From Alitta virens (Eukaryota > Annelida > Polychaeta > Phyllodocida > Nereididae): DNA of 64,000 nt. Shown piece by piece: positions 24,017-45,444 of this stretch. The notes beneath the pieces are model-generated. The model saw nothing but the letters and a program-made list of their open reading frames with translations, did no database searches and was not told the origin of the DNA. The translations under genes were made by a program, and so were the position numbers. Position 1 is the stretch's first letter. Each line of letters starts with the position of its first letter. The stretch is taken from assembly GCA_932294295.1 (NCBI GenBank), contig OW028576.1, positions 22,575,227 to 22,639,226 on the forward strand, in the 5' to 3' direction.

Positions 24017-24349
24017 GTTCAGAAGTGCCGTAGTTGTTGGTTGTTCAGAAGTGCCGTACCTTTTTTTTTGTTCAGAAGTGCCGTAGTTGTTTCTTGTTCA
24101 GAAGTGCCGTACTTTTTTTTTTGTTCAGAAGTGCCGTATTTTTTCTCTTGTTCAGAAGTGCCGTAGTTGTTTCTTGTTCAGAAGTGCCGTACTTTCATTA
24201 TTTTCATTGCAGTATAATAGAAAAAACTATGGCAGTTCTGAAGCAAAAAAAATAATACGGCACTTCTGAACAAGACACAACTACGGCACTTCTGAACAAA
24301 AAAAAAGTACGGCACTTCTGAACAAGAAAAAACTACGGCAGTTCTGAAC
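24017..24349. repeat. 26-bp-period array, forward then inverted, between the two Harbinger genes
   Basis: The unit gttcagaagtgccgta starts at 24017, 24043, 24070, 24096, 24123, 24150 and 24176. Its reverse complement starts at 24229 (diverged), 24256, 24282, 24308 and 24334. Spacers alternate between a GTTGTTTCTT type and a T-rich type, so there is also a period near 53 bp. The whole can fold into one long hairpin. Apparent open frames (VQKCRTFF-like) are repeat artefacts. Confidence 0.9.
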
Positions 24350-24587
24350 CAAAAAAAGTATGTCTTCTTTCATCAAAATTATTAACCCTTATTAAAAGAA
24401 ATATTACAAAAAAATGGACCAATATTTGTGCTCTAATGAAAAGGAAATATGAACAAGTTACTTGATGTGAAGAAATTGATTTTGGACTAAAATATTATAC
24501 TTTCGTGGACAAAGATAGAGAAAAGTTTGGAGGGTTTTGGAACTTCTTTTTGATTGATTGTTTATACACAGATATGTGTACAAGGCG

Positions 24588-24625
24588 TGCTCTTTTGGGA
24601 GGATTTGGTGGCCTTGAAAAAGGCC
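24588..24625 (-). terminator. Histone-type 3' end signal of the Harbinger partner gene
   Basis: On the minus strand GGCCTTTTTCAAGGCC (24625-24610) lies 25 nt after the stop codon at 24651-24653. ACCA follows, then 13 nt after the stem comes AAAAGAGCA (24596-24588). It is identical in layout to the signal after the transposase; the two form a 40-bp inverted pair flanking the intergenic array. Confidence 0.75.
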
Positions 24626-24650
24626 GGGGATGGTTTTAAAACTGTTGTCT

Positions 24651-26354
24651 TCAAACATTCAAAAACTGGCTTATGTTCAAAGCAGGAGTTGAAGTGGTGG
24701 GAATCTCGGATATCATGGATGGAGGTCCGGAAGGAGGCATTGCTGAGGTTCCCGCTGGCCAATTCTTTTCTGGACTTATCATTGGTGGGAAGTGCACCTG
24801 ATGCTGGGACCCAGAAGGAGGATAGAACTGGTGCTGCTGCTGGTGCTGCTGCTGGTGCTGCTGCTGGTGCTGCTGCTGGTGCTGCTGCTGGTGATGCTGC
24901 TGGTGCTTCATGAATTGCTGAGGTTGATGCTGGGGTTGATGCTGCAGCTGGAACCTGGCTCTAATGGCATTCGCTTTGAGCTGCATGAATGTGGGGATCA
25001 GGTTGCTGTGCAGGTCTTCAAATGCTTCATCATCCATGGACAGGCATTCCATGACAATGAACTCCCCCATCGCACGGATTCGCCTCTCCTTCAAATCCTT
25101 TGGAGGAACGACCATTTGCTGCATAGTCTGCTGGATGACTCCAGTAGACTGTCTGGCAATGTTCACAAGATTTTCTATGCCAGATTGCGGTGGCGTGGAC
25201 CTTTTCCTTTTCTTGTAGGGACCACCCTTCGTCTGCTGGACAGGAGGGATATCCATAGAAATGTCCGGATCAGAAATTTCCTGGGGCCCGGAATCATCAG
25301 CTGGAGTAGAGCTCCCTTCTTCTTCCTCGAGATTTTTAAGTGTCTCCCGTGTCTTGACAATTTTCTTCTGAAGGGCAGTGTTCCCCCGGCGACTTGGAAT
25401 GCGTGTTATGTGGTCCACAAGGAATCCAAAATTCGTTATGATCCACAACTCCTTCTCTGTGGGGTTCCTCTTCGCAGTTCCAGATGGTCCCTGCCGCACT
25501 AGTTTCCCTGCGACAGTCCGCATGGATTCCATCCAGGTCTTCAATTGGAATCCAGTGCAGGGGACACTCAGTTTCCTTGCCATCTCATTGATGAGGGCCA
25601 TTTTCTTGCCTGTATCCTTGTAGGATTTCAAGGTCCGGTCATAGAAAATGGGATGGTCTCTAAACCAGTCAGTGATATCCTGCTCATCAGTGGCTGGCAG
25701 GAACAATTTTCCTGTTTTTTTCCTGGCAACATAGGAAAGTGTAGCAGGCACTTCGGACGTAGCAGGCGAAGGAACAGGCGAAGAAGCAGGCGAAGAAGCA
25801 GGCGAAGGAGCAGGCGAAGGAACAGGCGAAGGAACAGGCGAAGGAGCAGGCGAAGGAGCAGGCGAAGGAGCAGGTGCAGGCGAAGAAGTAGCAGGTGCTG
25901 CAGCAGACGCAGGAGTAGCAACCTGGGGCTCATCATTACTACTGCCAGCATCTGATGACGTTCTTGTTGGCACTGGCAGACGCGTCTTGGCAGTCCTCTT
26001 GGCAGGAGATCTTGCAGCAGCAGCAGTCCTCTTGGCAGGAGATCTTGCAGCAGCAGTAGTCCTCTTGGCAGGAGATCTTGCAGCAGCAGTAGTCCTCTTG
26101 GCAGGAGATCTTGCAGCAGCAGTAGTCCTCTTGGCAGGAGATCTTGCAGCAGCAGCAGTCTTCTTGCCAGGAGATCTTTTGGCAGCAGCAGTCTTCTTGA
26201 CAGGAGATCTTGCAGCAGACTTCTTCATTTTCTTCACAGGAAGAGCACTCTTCTGCGATGTCTTTGTCGGGTTTTCAGAGTCATCAGAAGATCCAGCAGA
26301 TAGTTCTGTGTCCTCTGCAGGCCTTTTGGCGAACCTGGTCTTTTTCATCGGCAT
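24651..26354 (-). CDS. Harbinger accessory protein: H1-like tail, Pro/Ser linker, MADF/Myb-like domain, Gln/His tract
   Basis: 567 residues, intact. In PIF/Harbinger elements the second ORF encodes a Myb/SANT or MADF protein that imports the transposase and binds the ends. Residues 1-45 are acidic/basic. Residues 49-122 hold seven (R)SPxK(K/R) units with an 11-residue period and AAA spacers, like the tail of linker histone H1. Residues 155-200 are a PSPAPSPVPS linker. Residues about 205-290 are the MADF-like domain (DITDWFRDHPIFYDR, QLKTWMESMRT). Residues 340-350 are acidic and 380-386 are a basic KKRKRS nuclear signal. Residues 418-468 (DDEAFEDLHSNLIPTF) resemble a BESS interaction motif. 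Residues 470-510 are a Gln/His repeat from CTG-rich DNA. The start ATG is preceded by a TATA box about 80 bp upstream. Intronless and convergent with the transposase. Confidence 0.85.
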   Translation of the reverse strand: MPMKKTRFAKRPAEDTELSAGSSDDSENPTKTSQKSALPVKKMKKSAARSPVKKTAAAKRSPGKKTAAAARSPAKRTTAAARSPAKRTTAAARSPAKRTTAAARSPAKRTAAAARSPAKRTAKTRLPVPTRTSSDAGSSNDEPQVATPASAAAPATSSPAPAPSPAPSPAPSPVPSPVPSPAPSPASSPASSPVPSPATSEVPATLSYVARKKTGKLFLPATDEQDITDWFRDHPIFYDRTLKSYKDTGKKMALINEMARKLSVPCTGFQLKTWMESMRTVAGKLVRQGPSGTAKRNPTEKELWIITNFGFLVDHITRIPSRRGNTALQKKIVKTRETLKNLEEEEGSSTPADDSGPQEISDPDISMDIPPVQQTKGGPYKKRKRSTPPQSGIENLVNIARQSTGVIQQTMQQMVVPPKDLKERRIRAMGEFIVMECLSMDDEAFEDLHSNLIPTFMQLKANAIRARFQLQHQPQHQPQQFMKHQQHHQQQHQQQHQQQHQQQHQQQHQFYPPSGSQHQVHFPPMISPEKNWPAGTSAMPPSGPPSMISEIPTTSTPALNISQFLNV

Positions 26355-26435
26355 GATAAAAAATTTCTAGAGCGGTCTTTTGGTCTTCTATGTGTGTTAG
26401 CAAAATGCTGAATGATCCCCTGATCACTGGTCAAT

Positions 26436-26508
26436 CTTTATATACTACCTAGAGAGCGTACCCCGCTGTGATGACATAACAAACCCAGATACCATTGCGT
26501 CATTTGCA
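26436..26508 (-). promoter_or_regulatory. TATA box and octamer-like site of the Harbinger partner gene
   Basis: On the minus strand TATATAAAG (26444-26436) lies about 80 bp before the ATG. TGCAAAT (26508-26502), seven of the eight octamer bases, lies roughly 58 bp further upstream. Confidence 0.45.
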
Positions 26509-27310
26509 GTTAGTCCAAGCGCGTTGGATCTACATCATTCACTGGTTAAACCCACGGAGTGACACTTTAAACCCCCTCGACTGAATTCTGGCACTCCTAC
26601 AACTCGGCGAATTACTCCTACAACTTGGCGAATAACTCCTACAATTCAGCGAATTACTCCTACAATTCGGCGAATTACTCCTCGCACTCCTGAACATCCA
26701 GTCGAGTGTAATACGAGTGAAATTAGCGCCGAGTAACTCGGCGAGTAACTCGGCGAGTTAGAGGAGTTACTCGGCGAGTTAGAGGAGTTACTCGCCGAGT
26801 GACTCTTGGTGCTCGGCGAGACATGACCAAGATTTTGAAACTCCTGAAAATCCGCCGAGTGTGCCGTGCAGCGCGGCATACTCGGGATACTCGGCATACT
26901 CGGCTCCAAATCTCGCGAGTTCGCTACGAGTCACAGGAGTTTCTCGCCGAACATCTCTCGAGTGCGAGGAGTAATCGCAGAGTTTAGTACGAATTGGGCC
27001 CGAGAGGCGTGTTACGTAATACTACGAGTTGACTACGAGACACTCGGCTATGTGGGAACGGGGCTTAAGTTTATAATAAGGTTTTGTATCTAAAATTGTC
27101 AGATATAATTCTGGTGCAAGGGTTAATGGTACTGTTTCAAATCTTTCTATATAAATTGCACTGATAATAATGAAAAATAAGTGATAACGCTTGAGAATGC
27201 CCATCTGTCGGATGAATAATCTCACAATTATCAGCGCAGACTTGGAACATAACTAAATATAATGTGAAGGTGACTATTGCATCGCCCTTGCGTACCACCA
27301 AAGCATCCAA

Positions 27311-37547
<10,237 letters not shown>

Positions 37548-37556
37548 AGATTTAGA

Positions 37557-37562
37557 AATAAA
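37557..37562 (+). promoter_or_regulatory. Poly(A) signal of the serine protease gene
   Basis: AATAAA only 10 bp after the stop codon, giving a very short 3' UTR. Duplicated at 42207-42212. Confidence 0.5.
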
Positions 37563-37805
37563 GTATATTGAATATTAAATTCTTGTTTTTTTTATATGAA
37601 ATCAATGAAAATACCAGCATTGGTGTAAATTCACTGTGACAGACATAGCTGGTGTGTGCATTGCACGGTGTCTGTGCCGCTTGGGTTTGAGACTTTCACC
37701 CAAAGTGTCCATGATGAGCCAGGACTCTCAAGGGCTGCTCTCTAAACAGAACAATTGTAAATTTGTCTGGGAATTATGAGTTTTCTATTACATAATGGAT
37801 GTACT

Positions 37806-38100
37806 CTACCAACTTAACAATTGAGCCCTTGGCAGGCCTGATCAAACTTGAGCCTTTCTCAGCTCCCTGGGGCGGATACACCCAACATGCAGCCTGTTAG
37901 GCGCTCCTTAGGTCAAGCACTCTATAATTGCCATCTCTGCTTGTAGCCAAGTACCATTTACACCTGCCAGTGGGTGGAGTGGAGCGAAGGATCTGCTCAG
38001 TTCCCCATGCCATGGCAGGAGCTCGAACCTGCAACCTGGCTAGCACCTTAAACACTGAGCCACGGCCCACGGCACCACTCAGTGAGCTGGAGGACAACAT
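37806..38100 (-). repeat. tRNA-SINE family S2 (copy 1 of duplicated pair)
   Basis: On the minus strand a tRNA-like head (GTGGCTCAGTG..., B box GGTTCGAGCTCC) and the same body as 1452-1720. Identical copy at 42456-42750. Confidence 0.8.
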
Positions 38101-39012
38101 TACTTAATTCAAGGAACTTTTATATTACTCGTTTGTCAGTAAAATATTTCTGTTGAATTTTATAAGAAAAAGTTTTTGCCAGAAATATACTTGATTTTTC
38201 CCCCTGTATTTCTAAAAAAAGAGTTTGGCAGTGAACATAACGCAAACTAACTGCTGCATTAACAGGAAATAAGTATATGATAACTGGTGTACACTTTTGC
38301 TTCTTTAGTTACTCAAAACTTTTTTTTCACAAATTTAACAGACAAATATTTCTAAATCAAAATTAATATAGTATGGTACACTATTGTGCAATACATAAAC
38401 TACACCCTGACTCGACATTTACATACTAAGTGTGAGTTTCGCTAATTCAATTTACATATTATCCCCTAATAATAGGTGTTCTATATAATTTATGGCCATG
38501 AGAACCCTGAAAGGCACAACTACACTATTTTAGACAAAAAATAGTGGAGAAATATCAACGTGACTATCAAAAGGCACAACTAGGTGATATAGAGTATAAT
38601 ATCCCACAATAACCTGTATACCATAGAAAAGCCATGTGGTACAGCCTATGTGGTATACATCTATATACTACATGGTTGACCTTACAAGGATGGGAAATGT
38701 ATACCACATACTTCTATGTTTGGCATGCCAATGAAAAAAAAAATCACTTTTTGCAGCTAAGCGCTTCGCCGTTTAAGCTAGCACTGCCGCTTTAAAACAA
38801 TATTCTGTGTCAATCTCTAAAACAGTTTGAAATTTTGAAATCAGACCAGAATTAACGATTCTAGAGCCAAACAACGTAACAGAAAGTCAATGGTCTGTTA
38901 AGTCCACAGATACTGGTTTGTAAATAGCATTCATAAATTTCTTTATTAATCTGAAAATGTCCCAGAAAGTTTTGAGGGGATGACGTTGCTGACAGTTATG
39001 CAATGCTCTGAT
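38101..39012. other. Downstream of protease exon, no gene seen
   Basis: AT-rich. Contains two similar stretches around aaggcacaacta and a short inverted motif (tatgtggtatac / gtataccacata) near 38650-38720. No exon recognised. The same applies to 42751-43662. Confidence 0.5.
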
Positions 39013-39144
39013 TACAAATATAATAAATATTCATAATATTGCAATATTCTTTCTATATAAGGCATTACAGGAAGTTCCTTCTCCAACTGCCTTGAAATTC
39101 AAGATTTTCCAGCAGGACTGGTCTCTCTCACTTAAGGGGCGTTC

Positions 39145-41408
39145 ACACTATCACATATAAGACCTACGTATGACCACGTACGCCAAAAATTGGCTATACG
39201 TGCTTACTCGTGGCTCTGTTAATCATGTATAACTTCTGCCTATGATCATATGAGGGGCTATCGTAGATCGCTCGCCGGATGTCTGTAAAACCCTCGCCGG
39301 ACGTCCGTAAAACCCTCGCCAAACGTCCGTCAACGGGCATAAATTAGGCATCCAATGAGGCATCCGTGAGGCACTCGTAGAAACTCGCAGAACGCTCGTA
39401 GATCGGGGTAGAACGTACGTAGAACGTACAGCCTGCAGGAGCTTCTTTAGTTGCCACGTTCCAGCCTGCAGGTACATACCCGTCTTCTGGACCTGGGAGG
39501 ATTTGGTGGCCTTGAAAAAGGCCATACATTTTTGTTTAGTTTTCTTGTTTTTTCTACTGGAACATCTACTGCAACAGGAAGAGGAACAGGATCAGGATAA
39601 GGTGATTACTTCTGAGACATCTGAGTCATATTAAGGAAGGACGAGTTCATCAGGTGGCTCATGTTGAGCGAAACTGGCAGGAACGTTGTCACTGGCAGAC
39701 AGCAAGGATCCCACTGAAGGAGGGTAAAGGAAGAAGAACCAGGCACCACTGGAGAAGGTACAGCAGGGAAGACACCCAATGAAGGTCCAGGTCCAGAAGA
39801 CTGGTAGGTACCTGCAGGCTGGTCCGTGGCAACTGAAGAAGAAGCTCCTGCAGGCGGGGTTGTTTTGTGAAATCTTGCAGGCTTCTCAAATCATATCATC
39901 TTGCCATGGGACACTTCCTTCCTCTGAGTTGACATATTCCACCAAGTACAGTCATTGTAATTAGGCACTCTGGGTAGCATAGTTCCCTCCGATCCTGTGT
40001 GGTGGCATTTCAGGAATTTCTCCAGCTTCCCGCCAAGCCCCAGGATTGACCTCATGGGTGACTGGATCTTCGTGGTCAAGCATTCTGTTCTGGGTGGTCG
40101 GATATCTGATTCTCATGAGTTTGTAGAGGCAGCAGCATGCAAGGACTAAAGATTCCACTGTCTTGGTTTTCTGGGGCATAGTGGTTAGCAGACACCTAAA
40201 CCTTGATGCCAGGATACCAAAGGCATTCTCCACAATTCTTCTGGCTCTGGAGAGTCTGCAATTGTAGATCCTCTGCTGTTTGGTCATGTTGCAGTGGTTT
40301 CATCAGCCAGGTTCTCAAAGGGAAGGCATCTCCCCAACGATGAAGTATGGTACAGGTCTGTCACCACCAGCAATAGGTTCAGGTGGAGGTAATCCAATGG
40401 TCCCATCTTCTAGAGCTGCCCTTAGGGCTGCAGCAGCAAAAACTCCTCCATCAGATCCAGAACCATTTGCTACACTATCCACATAGATAAACTTGTAGTC
40501 TGCATCCACAAGAGCCATGAGTACAATGGAATGGAAGCCCTTGTAATTTTAGTAGAGTGAACCTCCATTGGGAGGACACCTGATGGTCACATGCTTCCCA
40601 TCTATGGCACCAATACAATGGGGAAAGTTCCATCTTGTCTCAAACAGCTGTGCAACTTCTCTCCACTCTGCATCCTCTATCAATAATTCATTCATCAAGC
40701 GTTCGTATTGGCCCATCTGAGGTCTTCGCAATAGCCATGGCCTCACCCAAAATCTCTGCCTTCTCCTTCTTTGATGACTGCTTGTCTTCTTTCTGCAGCT
40801 CTTCTGGACTGTTCTTCATCGTGCATAATAGCTTGTGCAATAGTTGCTAAATGCACATTTAATTCTAAGCTGGCCTGAGCTAATTTTACAATGGCTGTTG
40901 GTTGGTCTACTGCATGTGCTATGGTCCTTTCTCTGTGGTAACAAGGAGCAGAATGAAGGCTACAGACAAGCAGCCACTTATATATTCACATCTACCCCTC
41001 CACCGTGACAGCCAGCCTTCAAACGTAGTACACGTAGTTCACGTAGTTAACTCGCCGGGTCGCTCCTTGTAACCTTCACAGTTGTGATTGACACATGCTT
41101 GATACACCCCTCACACGTACAAGCTTGCGGATCGTTCGTAGATGCCGTGGAGTCTCCTTTGGTAAACGTGATTTACTCGTGGCTCACCTGGCATCAGACC
41201 AGGCATCATCAGTTGGGTTTGGTACGTATCCTACGTGTGATCTGACTGGTGACCGTGATTCACACCTCGCCACCAACTCACCCGTCGTCTTAAGCCCCGC
41301 CCCTTTTAGCTTCCAACAACCGTGGTGAAGTCGTCAAAATGGGGTATTACATAATTCTACTACAGCAATATGGCTTCACCGGAAAACCGGCTATGTGAGA
41401 ACCCCCCT
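39145..41408. mobile_element. Decayed Harbinger element, second copy by tandem duplication
   Basis: Identical to 34495-36758 at an offset of 4,650. The transposase pseudogene is at 39886-40922 (-) and the stem-loop at 39508-39523 (-). It arose by segmental duplication, not by an independent insertion. Confidence 0.7.
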
Positions 41409-42038
41409 TAATTGCCATTGTGTAACATGCTATGTAGGCCTAATCATGATTGCTCAGGTTTATCACACACACTATTAAAGTACTTAGTAAATAAATTGGT
41501 CATCAAGCGGACTAGTTGGGTTATATATTTGATCCTTAACCAAAAATGGTTGTCTCGGACAACTAGGTATGGCTTATTTTGATTTTTTTTTAGTGTGTCA
41601 ATGTGACAATCAAAAGGCACCACTTGGCCATGTAGTAGGATATTACTATATAAAATGTTATTAGGGTAAGTGCATTAGTATTGGAAGTTGTACTCTGGAA
41701 GTGTTTCGCCAGCCCTCCTGTCTGTCAGCTGTACGCTAAACAACTTTAATGATGCTTGTGTGCTATGAGGAATTTGCTGTGGGTTTTGCTGCAGCACAGC
41801 CTATGTTTCTATATAACTATCTGTTTTAATATCTTCTGTAGAATTGATAATTCTAAACTTTGTGTCTTGTACATGCTCTGTACTGAAACCTTAAGTATCA
41901 TTACACAACAAGCTTTCATCTCATAGAGCTAAAAACATAATTTCTTCTTAATCGCAAATTTCATGGAAGATAAGATAGTGCATTTCTTTTTGAAGATCAT
42001 GAAAGTTACTAAAGTTCTATTTATTGTCTTTCCACCAG

Positions 42039-42197
42039 GGTGACAGTGGAGGCCCCCTGGCGTGCAGACAAGGAGATGAGTTCGTTGTGGCAGGAGCTAC
42101 ATCTTGGGGACATGAAACATGTGATCCGACATTCCCATCAGTTTATACCCGAGTCAGCTACTACAGGGATTGGATCAGAGAAATTTCCGGATTTTAA
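42039..42197 (+). CDS. Second copy of the serine protease terminal exon
   Basis: Identical to 37389-37547, including the CAG acceptor, catalytic Ser (42045-42047), stop codon and AATAAA (42207-42212). No copies of exons 1-5 lie between the two, so it is either an alternative terminal exon of the same gene, unused, or an assembly duplicate. Confidence 0.85.
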   Translation, partial: GDSGGPLACRQGDEFVVAGATSWGHETCDPTFPSVYTRVSYYRDWIREISGF

Positions 42198-42455
42198 AGA
42201 TTTAGAAATAAAGTATATTGAATATTAAATTCTTGTTTTTTTTATATGAAATCAATGAAAATACCAGCATTGGTGTAAATTCACTGTGACAGACATAGCT
42301 GGTGTGTGCATTGCACGGTGTCTGTGCCGCTTGGGTTTGAGACTTTCACCCAAAGTGTCCATGATGAGCCAGGACTCTCAAGGGCTGCTCTCTAAACAGA
42401 ACAATTGTAAATTTGTCTGGGAATTATGAGTTTTCTATTACATAATGGATGTACT

Positions 42456-42750
42456 CTACCAACTTAACAATTGAGCCCTTGGCAGGCCTGATCAAACTTG
42501 AGCCTTTCTCAGCTCCCTGGGGCGGATACACCCAACATGCAGCCTGTTAGGCGCTCCTTAGGTCAAGCACTCTATAATTGCCATCTCTGCTTGTAGCCAA
42601 GTACCATTTACACCTGCCAGTGGGTGGAGTGGAGCGAAGGATCTGCTCAGTTCCCCATGCCATGGCAGGAGCTCGAACCTGCAACCTGGCTAGCACCTTA
42701 AACACTGAGCCACGGCCCACGGCACCACTCAGTGAGCTGGAGGACAACAT
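42456..42750 (-). repeat. tRNA-SINE family S2 (copy 2 of duplicated pair)
   Basis: Offset 4,650 from 37806-38100 and identical to it. Confidence 0.8.
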
Positions 42751-43737
42751 TACTTAATTCAAGGAACTTTTATATTACTCGTTTGTCAGTAAAATATTTC
42801 TGTTGAATTTTATAAGAAAAAGTTTTTGCCAGAAATATACTTGATTTTTCCCCCTGTATTTCTAAAAAAAGAGTTTGGCAGTGAACATAACGCAAACTAA
42901 CTGCTGCATTAACAGGAAATAAGTATATGATAACTGGTGTACACTTTTGCTTCTTTAGTTACTCAAAACTTTTTTTTCACAAATTTAACAGACAAATATT
43001 TCTAAATCAAAATTAATATAGTATGGTACACTATTGTGCAATACATAAACTACACCCTGACTCGACATTTACATACTAAGTGTGAGTTTCGCTAATTCAA
43101 TTTACATATTATCCCCTAATAATAGGTGTTCTATATAATTTATGGCCATGAGAACCCTGAAAGGCACAACTACACTATTTTAGACAAAAAATAGTGGAGA
43201 AATATCAACGTGACTATCAAAAGGCACAACTAGGTGATATAGAGTATAATATCCCACAATAACCTGTATACCATAGAAAAGCCATGTGGTACAGCCTATG
43301 TGGTATACATCTATATACTACATGGTTGACCTTACAAGGATGGGAAATGTATACCACATACTTCTATGTTTGGCATGCCAATGAAAAAAAAAATCACTTT
43401 TTGCAGCTAAGCGCTTCGCCGTTTAAGCTAGCACTGCCGCTTTAAAACAATATTCTGTGTCAATCTCTAAAACAGTTTGAAATTTTGAAATCAGACCAGA
43501 ATTAACGATTCTAGAGCCAAACAACGTAACAGAAAGTCAATGGTCTGTTAAGTCCACAGATACTGGTTTGTAAATAGCATTCATAAATTTCTTTATTAAT
43601 CTGAAAATGTCCCAGAAAGTTTTGAGGGGATGACGTTGCTGACAGTTATGCAATGCTCTGATTGGTAAATGGCAAAAATTAATATTCATGAATTTTTTGT
43701 AAACTACATGAATGCATAGCCAGGCAGCTCAACTTGT

Positions 43738-43880
43738 GGGGTATAATTAAGACCCAAGTGGTATATTTTTATATTCCCTCACTCATGGACAGATCGGCTT
43801 CAGTAATCCTACCCAATCTGTCCACTTGTGGGGAATATAAAAATATACCACATAACCATTGGGTCTTATTATAATACTAT
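43738..43880. repeat. Fold-back (inverted repeat) of about 60-bp arms
   Basis: Arm one reads ...aagacccaagtggtatattt...tccctcactcatggaca. Arm two is its inverse (...tgtccacttgtgggga...tataccacat...tgggtctta). It is a MITE-like fold-back beginning about 75 bp after the tandem duplication ends. Confidence 0.65.
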
Positions 43881-44086
43881 ATGAAATGTCATGAGGGTAA
43901 GTGCTTCAGCGTTGGCATTCTGCGCCACAAATATATTTTAACACAATTTTTAGCATTTATCCAGATTTTCCATCAGTTTCAAAGAAGAATGATTTGGATG
44001 ACAAAATGCAGTTCATAAAAGGAAAGAACTATAATTTAGATAATTAATTGTAAGCTGAAGGGTACATTTTCTGGTGCGAAGGCTTA

Positions 44087-44830
44087 AGCCCCCATCTCAC
44101 ATGGCCAGTTTTGCCGTAGTGAACCCGTAGTATTACGTAACAGTTATGCAACGCGCTACCCGTCTCAGACCCGACGGCTACCCACCAATACCCGGCGGTA
44201 TACCTGTCGAGTGACTCCTGGGACTCGTGGCCAAGCCGGGAGTTTCGCAGTTTCGCAGCTGGTAGCTGGGTATGCCATGCATGTGTCCAAAAACTGTCAT
44301 AAGTCGGTGGATTACACTTCGAAGTCGGCGTATTACCCGTCCCTAATTTTACCTGTAGTAAAGCCGGCGGTTTACTAGGAGTAAGCCGCCGAGTTGTAGG
44401 AGTAACTCGCCGTCTGCTACCAGCATCAGCATCAGCGTAGGCAGGGAGTGGGGGTTGTATATACTTTAAAAGGCTGCTGCTCCCCTAATATTAGTCCGAT
44501 TTTCGTCAAATAAAGACTTTATTGTTCAGGAAAATGTGTTAAATTTATATAATAGAAAACAAGAATATTCTTGTAAAAAACGCCCCCAACGAGAGACTCG
44601 CCGACTTTACCGGGGCTGTCGTAGCTACCTTGCTTAACTTCTTCAGAACCCGGCGAGCCTACCGTACAACCCTGTGAGACACTCCTACAACTTGGCGAGT
44701 TACTCCTACAATACGTTGAGTCTCTCCTGGGTTTCGTGGATCAAACGGCTGTAATCCGGCGAGTCACTCGTAGAACCCGGCGAGTCACACATAGAACCCG
44801 TCGAGTCACACGTAGAACCCGGCTATAGCA
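44087..44830. mobile_element. Family C Harbinger-type element, right end lost
   Basis: The left end AGCCCCCATCTCACATGGCC is preceded by TTA and followed by gttttgccgtagtgaaccc as in 19026-19748. The shared internal block (TATATACTTTAAAAGGCTGC, tcgtcaaataaag) is at about 44455-44520. The right side ends in tcgagtcacacgtagaaccc without a matching terminus. Confidence 0.7.
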
Positions 44831-44879
44831 ACCATAGGTATTTTTTGTACCATGACACACCTTCATTGCTCGACAGTCG

Positions 44880-45310
44880 ACCCCACAACAGTGTGAGTTT
44901 CGCACCACAAAAGTGAAGGCTAATTAAATTAACTGCAGGTATGCAACTTTGTTGGAGTGGCTACATATCCTCCTCCTCCTCCTCCAATATGATAAAAAAA
45001 AATTAGGAAAAATCCATTGACACTGGCCAGATGACCAATAAAGCTGCTGTAAGAGCACTCCAAAACTGTTAATGCGACCATATCTATAGATGTATTTTAC
45101 ATAGAATACCGGTTAATACTTCTTGAAAATGCTATTTCTTACTCTCTCAGTTGTTGTAATATCATATTTGTACAGTGTTTAGCTTGGTTACAATCTTTGA
45201 AATGACGCAAAATGCGATATTACTAACTTCAAAGATAAGTCGCATTTTGGATCGTTTTCAACTCAAGATTGTGATATTATCACAACATAAGCAGTAAGAA
45301 TGTGCCGTTC
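44880..45310. repeat. Interspersed repeat, partner of 9500-10000
   Basis: Same order of blocks as at 9500-10000, including a CCT-rich tract and taatgcgaccatatctatag. Non-coding. Confidence 0.55.
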
Positions 45311-45444
45311 TATTAATGTGTTACTGTGATACAATTGGGGTCAAACTCCTGGAGTAAACAGACTAAAGACTGATGCACTTAATATGCTAGACTGAACAAC
45401 CGCGACCAATATTGAAATAACGTTGTCCTGGTTTGGTATGCAAT

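Larger units (their letters stand above)
22108..27065. mobile_element. PIF/Harbinger DNA transposon, two-gene, nearly autonomous (family B)
   Basis: The terminal inverted repeats start AGCCCCGTTCCCACATAGCC at both ends and the element is flanked by TAA (22105-22107, 27066-27068). Subterminal zones of about 250-350 bp hold many direct copies of GAGTAACTCGCCGAGTA-like units, probable transposase binding sites. The interior holds two convergent intronless genes, the DDE transposase (+) and the MADF/Myb-like partner (-), each with its own TATA box and histone-like 3' stem-loop, with an inverted repeat array between them. The two-ORF plan is standard for Harbinger; the 3' ends are not. It ends 245 bp before the serine protease ATG. 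Confidence 0.93.
39013..43662. repeat. 4,650-bp tandem duplication, copy 2
   Basis: Head-to-tail copy of 34363-39012. One T at the junction can be assigned to either side, so almost no microhomology is visible. Contains copies of the Harbinger remnant (39145-41408), the stem-loop (39508-39523), the protease terminal exon and the SINE. Confidence 0.95.

Noticed and set aside
24017..24349. Regularly spaced 26-bp repeats resembling a CRISPR array
   Set aside because: Spacers are two alternating low-complexity types, the array inverts halfway and lies inside a eukaryotic transposon.
24792..25955. Long plus-strand open frames opposite the Harbinger partner gene
   Set aside because: Shadows of the CTG-rich and Pro/Ser-coding repeats of the minus-strand gene; no independent motifs.
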